Positions 21,523 to 28,496 of a DNA stretch of 28,496 nucleotides are shown piece after piece (position 1 is the stretch's first letter; each line of letters opens with the position of its first letter). A model generated the notes under the pieces. That model made no database searches, was not told where the DNA came from, and saw only the letters and a list, made by a program, of their open reading frames with translations. A program made the position numbers and the translations under genes. Source of the stretch: Ophiosphaerella korrae (Eukaryota; Ascomycota; Dothideomycetes; Pleosporales; Phaeosphaeriaceae); contig JALNQF010000463.1 of the NCBI GenBank assembly GCA_028456385.1, positions 1 through 28,496 of the forward strand, in the 5' to 3' direction.

Positions 21523-24500
21523 ATAGTAGAAAGTTTAATAAAATAATTAAGTAAAGCCCTTAGGAGTAGTCTAGAATTAGATAGTACTATATAGGAAACA
21601 ATTAAAGGTCGTCTTAACTAGTTAATTAATAACAAAGAAGATATAAAAATAGTAATTAATACCTTAGAAATACAAAATAAAGAACTATAAGATTACGCGA
21701 AATAAAATAAGGTATAGATTAAGGCTATTATCTAAGGATAGAACTAAATAGAATTAATTACCTAAAGACTAGAGATAAGCATAATAAAGAAACTACTAAA
21801 GATACTTATCTTTAAGAAGTTTAATAAAATAAGGGAGAAGTTAAAACTCTTTATTATATTAGTATAACTCTAAATAGATATACAAGTACTACACTTTAAT
21901 ATAGAAGAAAAGAAGGTAATATATATTAAATTATACCTTAAAGAAGACGTAATAAGATAGTATAAGCTTTACTAGATAGACTATATAATATACTCTCTAA
22001 TAACCTAGAAAGATAAAACTAGAGCTATTTTTAGAAGTTATAAATACTTTACTAAATAAATAAGAGTAGTGTTTAAAAACATAGATATTACCTAATAAGC
22101 TAAAGAGTAGCTAGAAAAGCTTACACAGAATTAGAGTGTTCTAAAGTACGTATTATAGTTTAAATAATTATCCTAGAATATAGAATAGAACGAGTTAGCC
22201 TTAATATTACAATTTAAATAAGGACTTAACTCTAAGATCTAATACAAGATAATATATATAGAGAAACTAAGAATACTAAAAGCTTTAAAGTAATAGGTAA
22301 TCTAAATTAATAATAATCTTCGAGAATAAAAGAAGAATAAATATAGAAGTTACACCTAGAATTACAACAAAGGAGACCTAATAATCCTTAACGCTAATAA
22401 GGATAAAAAGAAAAAGAGAAATAAAGACTTTATATACTTTAACTATAGTAAGAAAAGCTACTATATAAAAGACTACTAATTATAAAAGAAGAAGGATATA
22501 GTATATTATAAATATAAGAAACTAAGATATTTTATAAAAGATTATAGAAGTAAGAACCTAAAGAAAGAAACTTAGTTAAAAACAACTAAGAAAAAGAAAG
22601 AAGTACTACAAGCACAAGCTAAACCTTAAAAGAAAGTAACTAAGAGTAAAGAAATACAATATATAATACTCTATTAGACTTTTTATTATAAAAATAACTA
22701 CTATATATACTTTTCTAGTAAGTAGGGAGTAAGATACTTCTTATAATAGAGATATAGAGTAGTAGTAATAAAAGAAAGAATAAAAGCTTAGTTAGAAGAA
22801 ATAGCTTAAGTAATAGACCTACTAATAGAAGACTTAGAAGGGGAAGAACCCCTAGTACTATTAATCTAGGCTAAAGGACTAGTACTAGATAAAGAGACTA
22901 CTACAACTACCTCTAAAAAATTATAAAGAAGTAAGAGATAAGTTAGTATAAAAAGTATAGAGTATACCTAGCTAACTATATATAACTATAATAGCTATAT
23001 AACTATAAATATAGAGGAATAAAATAAAGAATAGAAATTTATTTAAATATACTTAATAGTTATAAGTATAGAGGAAGCGTATAAAGACTAGAAAGAACGT
23101 AATCCTAAAGAAACTAAGTTTATACTATTTTAAGAATAGATAAAGTAATATATAGTTATAATAAGAAGAATACCTACTTTAAGAAAATAGTAATACTTTA
23201 TAAGAAAAATACAATAGATTAACAAAGCCTATATACTAAAAATACTAGTAGTATACTATATTCTAACTGTAAATACACTTAGTAAAGATAAGTACTAAGA
23301 AGGGGATAATAAAATAATAAATCTAGAATATCTAGTATATTTTAAAGTATTATAGATATTATACTTAGATAAGAATTATATTATATATAGAAACTCTAAA
23401 GTAAATAACAACGTATAGCCTATAAAGAGAAGAGGCTATAACTACAAAAGAGTAATTATAGTAGAAGATATCTAAGGATAGGAAATAATCCTAGAAGATA
23501 GATACGTAGTAGTAAGACCTAGCCTAAAATTATCTAAGAAATACGTCTAAAGAGGACTATAGTATAAGTACATATATAATAAGTATCTAAAATATAAAGA
23601 ATATAAACTTAAAGTAGGCTTATAGCTTTAGAAAGATAAATAATTTACTAAGTTACTAAAGTAAGAAAAGCTAGAAGGTATAAGAGGCCTATATATTATA
23701 AAGATAAGTATATACTAAAGAAAAGAAGTATAATTAATAATTAATAGTAGAGCTATAAGAAACTTTATATTAAAAAAGTTTATAGAAATATAAGAAATAA
23801 AGTATATAATAAAGAAATACCCTTAACAACTAAGTATAATTAAAAGAAAACTATTCTAGGAACCTATATAGTTTAAAATAGTACCTTTAATACTAAGGCT
23901 AGAAGGACTAGAGATTAAAAATATAGTTATAGATATAACAACAATTAATAACAAGCAAGATATAATATTAGGTATACTATAGTTATAGATAACTAACCTA
24001 TATATTAATTAGAGAATAGGACAAATTAAATACTATAGAATAGATATATTAAAAGCTAATATAAATACTTGTAAAAGAAAATTCCCTAAAGAATATAAGA
24101 AATAAGAAGAATAGCTTATAAAGCTAAAAGACTACCTTCTAGAATATTAACTATAGGATCTAGTAATAGAACTAGAAGAAGGAAGAAACTTAAGATAGAG
24201 CCTAGTCTACTAAAAAATAGAAGAAGAATCTAAGATTAAATAAGCGTTTATCTAAACTATAATAAAAAAAGGATAGATAAGAGAATCTAAATCCTTAGTA
24301 GTATATAGACTTATATTTATAGACAAGAAAGAGATAAGAGATAAGAGGCCTTATATAAACTTTAGAAAAACTAATATAATTATAAACAAGAACTAATACC
24401 TACTACTATAAATAGATAAAATATAAGATAGACTATAAAAAGTAAAGATCTTTATAAAACTAGATATTTAAAACGTATACTACTAAATTAGAATTAAAGA

Positions 24501-26952
24501 AAGTAATAAATAAAAAATAGCGTTTAGAACGTAGTATAAACTATACAAATACTTAGTTATACTATTTAGTTTAATAAACGCACTAGTAGCATTCTAAGAA
24601 AGGATTAATATAGTACTAAGAGAGTACCTAGATATATTTATATTTGTATACTTAGACGACATCCTTATATTCTTAGAAATAGAGGAAGAACACGTATAAT
24701 ACGTATATAAAGTATTAAAGAAACTAGTAGAAAATAAACTATTTCTTAAAATAAGAAAATGCGAATTCTATATAAAAGAAATAGATTTCCTTAGATTTAT
24801 TATTAAACTAGGAAAAATTAAGATTAACTTAGAAAAGATTAGATTAATTAACAAATAGCTAATACTAAAAAACCTAAAAGAAGTATAATAATTTTATAGG
24901 CTAGCTAACTTTTATAGAAAGCTAATAGTAGGATAGTCTAAAGATATAGAACTAATAACCAGACTTATAAAGAAAGATACGCTATTTAAATAGATAAAGG
25001 AATATAATAAAGTATTTAATAAGATTAAAAAGAAGTTTATAGAAAACCTAGTTATTAGAATATATAACTTAGACCTACTAGTAATAGTAAAAACAAATAC
25101 ATCTAACTTAGTCTATAGAATAGCACTAATATAGGAAGACCTAGAGACTAAAAAAGAATATTTAGTTAAATACTTCTCTAAGAAAATAAAGATAGTAGAA
25201 CTTAATTACTTAATCTATAATAAAGAGATACTAGTAATCTATAAAGTATTTAAATAATAGAGAGTATACTTACAAAGAGTAAAGTATTAAATAAAGGTCT
25301 ATACTAACTATAAGAATCTTATAAGATTTATAATAAATAAAGAACTATTATAGTAATATATAAGATAGTAAGAATTCCTATTAATATTTAATATAGAAAT
25401 TATATATATAAAAGAGAAAGATAATTAGTTTATAGACGCCTTTAGTAGAAGACTAGACTTATAAGAAGAAGTAAGCGCTACTAGTATAGTTCTAGTTAAA
25501 AACAAAGAAGAATACTTAATCTTAAATATACTTAAGATAGCTGTAATAATTAAAAGAATAAATAGTAAGCTAGATAAATAGATTTAGAAAATAATACAAG
25601 AAGTAGCTAAAGAAATAGAAAGACTAGAAATCTAAGAAGAATTTACACGAGCCTATAAAAGAATATATATTCTAAGTAAGATATAGAGAGAATTTATAAG
25701 ATAATTCTATAAATTACTAGTATATAGTTATTAAGGAATTAAAAAAACATTAGATAGACTACTATAAGACTACTACATTCTAAAAGTAAGATAACTAGTA
25801 ATAGAAGTACTATAAAACTATATAGAATACTATAAGAATAAATATAATAGATACGCACTATATAGAATATTACAACTAGTAGAAATACTAGAATAACTAT
25901 AGGGAGTTATTATAATAGACTTTATTACAAGACTACCTAAGTCTAGAAACCTAATATTAGGAGTAAAATATAATAGAATTATAATAATAGTAGATAAGCT
26001 TATAAAGTATATATACTTCTAACTATATAAAAAGAAAAGTAAAATAGAAGTTACTATATACTAAGTTCTAGGAACTATAATTAGTTAATATAGACTACTA
26101 GATAAGATTATTATAAATAGAGATGTACAATTTATATTAATACTATAGGGAATAATAATAGCGCAATTAGAAATATAATATATAATATCTATAGTATATT
26201 AACTATAAATAGATAGATAATTAGAATAAATAAATTAGATAGTAGAATAATACTTAAGATACTACCTTAACTACAACTAAAACAATTAGGTATAGCTACT
26301 ACCTATAGTATAGTTAGTATATAATAGCGCAAAGAATATAGTAATAAAAGTATTACTTTTCTTTATAAACTATAGATTTAAGCCTAACGTATATTAAATA
26401 CTAAGAAACTAAATATCTTAGTCTTTAAGAAGAGAAAACTTCGCTAATAGACTTAAAGATATACACGATTAATTAAGATAAGACGTAGAATTCTTATAAG
26501 ATTGTATAACTAAGTACTATAACAAAAAATATAAAGAAGGACCCTAATTTAAAGAGAGAGAAAAAGTATAGTTAGTATAGAAGAATATTAAGAGTAAACG
26601 CCTAAGTTTAAAATTAGACTACGTTAAGATAAAACTATATAAAATTAAAAAAGAAATTATACTAGTTATATTTAAGTTAAAGCTACTAAATAAGATAAGG
26701 ATATACCTAACGTTCTATATAGCTCTACTAGAATAAGTACTATAGAACGTAGAACTACTAGTATATAAAGTAGATACGTATAAAGAATAAGAAGAATAAG
26801 AAGTTAAAAAAATTCTATAATACTAGTTCTACAATAAAAGAAATTACTACTTAGTAGAATAGATAAGTATAGACGAAAAAGGACAACTATAGGAGAAAAT
26901 ATAGGAACTAGAAGATAATCTTAATTACTCTAAGAAATTAGAGGAGTTCTAA
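21523..26952 (+). pseudogene. gag-pol polyprotein remnant of copy 4 (chromovirus)
   Basis: A single plus frame of 1810 codons, with Gag and Pol fused and no frameshift. Approximate residues: Gag 100-260; CCHC knuckles 305-318 (22435-22476) and 328-341 (22504-22545), every Cys/His reading Tyr; protease 741-744 with Asn-Ser-Arg-Ala for Asp-Ser-Gly-Ala (23743-23754); reverse transcriptase with intact YLDD at 1043-1046 (24649-24660); RNase H near 1190 with Lys-Thr-Asn for Glu-Thr-Asp; integrase first Asp 1466 (25918) kept, second Asp 1532 reading Asn (26116), Glu 1568 (26224) kept, giving the D,D(35)E spacing; chromodomain 1775-1809 with Trp codons as TAG. The start is the ATA at 21523 (from ATG), inferred from the A/B family comparison. 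The terminal TAA at 26950 could itself be a mutated CAA. Many premature TAA/TAG. Confidence 0.93.
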
Positions 26953-27277
26953 AATTAAAACCCTCTAGAACGCCTAGTAGTAAACTAAGAAAACTAATAT
27001 TACTAATAATAGATAGAGAGATAATAAAAACGCTTAGCGTAGAACCTACTATAGTAATATTAAACGCTTTATCTAAGTCTAGCTTAGCTTCTAGAGCTAC
27101 TAACTACTTAGCTAATTTCTTATTATTTAAGGCCTTTATCTTACAAAGATAAGAGAGATAAGCTTAATTCTCTACTAGCTTACTCTATATAAGCTCCTAG
27201 ATATACTTACGCTTAGCTTTAGCCTCTACAATTTAAGATAGTAATTTCTCTTAAGTCTAGTTAATAGCTTTCCCTAT
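26930..27277 (-). pseudogene. Decayed antisense frame of copy 4, coiled-coil-like
   Basis: Minus-strand frame of 116 codons between the chromodomain and ORF3, antisense to the element. It begins at an ATA (likely former ATG) followed by Gly-Lys-Ala-Ile-Asn and ends at the TAG at 26930-26932, overlapping the last codons of pol. Internal stops (about six) are TAA/TAG at Gln-compatible sites. It is Lys/Glu/Leu/Ala-rich with a helical core (IVEAKAKRKYI, KALNNKKLAK, LEAKLDLDKAF), then a Ser/Leu-rich tail (likely Pro/Ser/Thr-rich before RIP). Copy 1 has 114 and copy 2 has 112 codons. No known domain recognised. Its start lies only about 17 bp from that of ORF3 on the other strand. Confidence 0.58.
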
Positions 27278-27294
27278 TATTATTAAGCCTAGAC

Positions 27295-27702
27295 ATAAGA
27301 ATAAGTATAATAAACCTATACTTAAAAAAAGAAACACTAAATACATTACAAGAACTACGTATATTTATATAAATATACGCCTTATAAGCTCTACTATTAT
27401 TTATAGAAATAATATAAGAAAAAGACTTAGAGTTTAACTTAAGAGAAGTATAATAAGAATAAAGAAATATTTTAATACTATTATATAATACGCGATTAGT
27501 AAGAAGGTAGTAATAATAAGTAAATAAAATAGGTATAAGGGAAGATAAAGAACTCTATATTAATAAAGAAACTAGACTAATAACTTTAGCCCTAGGACGA
27601 GAAAACTAGGACTTACCTAAAGGGGAAGATAGTGTTATAGGTATAACAAAAGAAATCAAGATAAAACTAATTAGTCTTAATTTAGGCGCTAATAAAGTAT
27701 AA
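27295..27702 (+). pseudogene. Decayed accessory frame (ORF3) of copy 4, ending inside the 3' LTR
   Basis: Plus frame of 136 codons, from an ATA (likely ATG) to the TAA at 27700-27702, 70 bp into the 3' LTR. The polypurine tract encodes Pro-Lys-Gly-Glu-Asp in this frame. Conserved blocks shared with copy 1 are DLEFNL, RNILILLYNT, DKELYINKET, LITLAL and a C-terminus ending GANKV. Copy 2 keeps a diverged form. Stops are TAA/TAG at Gln/Trp-compatible sites. It is mostly charged, and its N-terminal third is more hydrophobic. It shares phase with gag-pol, but the 300 bp between them is stop-dense in that phase. Product unknown. Confidence 0.58.
27619..27632 (+). promoter_or_regulatory. Polypurine tract of copy 4
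   Basis: aaaggggaagatag abuts the 3' LTR, a well-preserved plus-strand primer tract. Confidence 0.8.
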
Positions 27703-28059
27703 GATAAGTAGAGTAATAACCTTAATTAAGAAACTATATATAACTAAGATACCTAAGCTAATCTATAATCTATAGACTCTTAGCAACTATAGATTATAGA
27801 TTAAGATAATCTATAATCTACTAGTCTTAGTAACTATAAATTATAGATTATAATAAGTATATAGTTAGTAGAATATATATTATTAGGATAGTATTAGTAA
27901 TTTAATCTATTAACTATAGAACGCTAGTACAAGATAGTTACAAAACATCTTCTACTATTTATAGTTATTATAGATTCTAATATAAGCTTTTATTATTACT
28001 TCTTAATCTACTAACCCCTAATATAGGTGCCTATAGTTAACGATAGGCGGCCTGTTACA
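27633..28059 (+). repeat. 3' LTR of copy 4 (family A, 427 bp)
   Basis: Starts tgttatagg and ends cctgttaca, the best-preserved LTR termini in the window. Two hairpin units at 27760-27849. Followed by tcttt. Confidence 0.95.
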
Positions 28060-28064
28060 TCTTT
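28060..28064. repeat. Target-site duplication of copy 4, right copy
   Basis: tcttt, matching 21030-21034. Confidence 0.9.
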
Positions 28065-28355
28065 TTAGCTAGCTAGGCTTAATTAAGAGTTAGCTATAAT
28101 TAGCTATTTTATAGTAACTCTAGTATAAGTAAGAAAGCTACTAGCGTAGTTCTAGGTTATAGAGAGGCCTATAGAAGTAAAATATTTATAGAGATCTACT
28201 ATTATATAAGGTAGACTTTATATAAAATAACTTAATAAAGTAGTTTTAATAATTAACTAAAAAGAGTAAATAGTAGATAAAGCTATCTAAGTAAGTACTA
28301 GGTATATATACCTAGTAGCTTACTAAGCGCTAACTAAAAGTAGAAAAGTAGTTAA
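28065..28355. other. Unidentified decayed sequence Y, right part
   Basis: Continuation of 20226-21029 after copy 4. No coding signature or family recognised. It includes a perfect 18-bp palindrome at 28298-28315 and leads into the repeat array at 28356. Confidence 0.4.
28298..28315. repeat. Perfect 18-bp palindrome
   Basis: ctaggtatatatacctag is its own reverse complement. Flanking bases (aagta and tagctt) extend the symmetry imperfectly. It could be a terminal or hairpin structure of a small element; in A+T-rich DNA part of it is expected by chance. Confidence 0.6.
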
Positions 28356-28467
28356 ATATTAGTAAGTTCGCAATATTAGTAAGTTTGCGATATTAGTAAG
28401 TTATAAACTTACTAATATATTAGTAAGTTTGTAATATTAGTAAGTTGTAAACTTACTAATATTAGTA
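28356..28467. repeat. 17-bp direct repeat and palindrome array
   Basis: Five units start with atattagtaagtt, at 28356, 28373, 28390, 28417 and 28434. Units 3 and 5 are followed, after a 3-base spacer, by the exact inverse aacttactaatat, making two 29-bp hairpins (28390-28418 and 28434-28462). The other units carry variable tails (cgca, tgcg, tgta). The ending tattagtacg looks like a partial sixth unit. Confidence 0.85.
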
Positions 28468-28496
28468 CGAAAATAAGAGATATAAGGGATAACTCC

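Larger units (their letters stand above)
21035..28059 (+). mobile_element. Complete Ty3/Gypsy chromovirus, copy 4, LTR family A, best preserved
   Basis: 7025-bp plus-strand element with two LTRs of exactly 427 bp (21035-21461, 27633-28059), TG/CA ends on the 3' LTR, a polypurine tract and a perfect tcttt duplication. It retains more CA dinucleotides than anything else in the window, so it is the least mutated copy and the best reference for the family. Internal order: gag-pol (plus), antisense frame (minus), ORF3 (plus, running into the LTR). It is still dead: stops occur throughout gag-pol, and the knuckles and the protease and integrase active sites are damaged. Confidence 0.95.

Noticed and set aside
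26953..27294. Continuation of the pol frame beyond the chromodomain into ORF3
   Set aside because: ORF3 is in the same phase as pol, but this stretch is dense in stops in that phase and reads much better antisense. Translational continuity cannot be supported.
28356..28467. CRISPR-like array
   Set aside because: Units are contiguous 17-mers without unique spacers and include inverted copies; the genomic context is fungal.
1..28496. Host genes, tRNA or rRNA
   Set aside because: No intact coding sequence, no cloverleaf-like conserved boxes and no rRNA-like stretch were seen. All recognisable protein similarity is to LTR retrotransposons.

Overview
This window is a gene-poor, extremely A+T-rich block of nested, dead LTR retrotransposons. 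It looks like heterochromatin of a filamentous ascomycete (Pezizomycotina) whose genome has been hit by repeat-induced point mutation (RIP). The evidence is direct. CA and TG dinucleotides are almost absent while TA is everywhere. Reading frames of recognisable retrotransposon proteins stay in register for more than 5 kb but are full of TAA/TAG, almost every ATG has become ATA, and diagnostic Cys/His residues read as Tyr. No intact host gene was found. The species cannot be named from the sequence.

Layout. (1) 1-548 and 7626 to about 10465 are two halves of an unidentified, purine-rich, decayed sequence (X), split by a complete minus-strand Ty3/Gypsy element, copy 1 (549-7620, TSD tagag). (2) About 10466-11536, 18659-19349 and the LTR at 19350-20225 are pieces of an older minus-strand Gypsy (element D). 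D is split by a complete minus-strand Gypsy with a different LTR, copy 2 (11537-18653, TSD ataat). The 5' LTR of D was also hit by a family A element that survives only as a solo LTR (19367-19795, TSD cctag). (3) 20226-21029 and 28065-28496 flank a complete plus-strand Gypsy, copy 4 (21035-28059, TSD tcttt). The right flank ends in a 17-bp repeat/palindrome array (28356-28467).

The Gypsy elements are chromoviruses. They carry one gag-pol frame of about 1810 codons, in the order Gag, two CCHC knuckles, protease, reverse transcriptase, RNase H, DD35E integrase and C-terminal chromodomain. LTR family A (copies 1 and 4, solo LTR) carries tandem hairpins. Family B (copy 2, D) carries 54-bp direct repeats.

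The most unusual signal lies between the chromodomain and the 3' LTR in all three complete copies. There is an antisense coiled-coil-like frame (about 112-116 codons) tail-to-tail with pol. There is also a sense frame (136 codons in family A) that runs through the polypurine tract and ends inside the LTR. Both are conserved at protein level, with length differences in whole codons, and they start almost back-to-back. I do not recognise either product.
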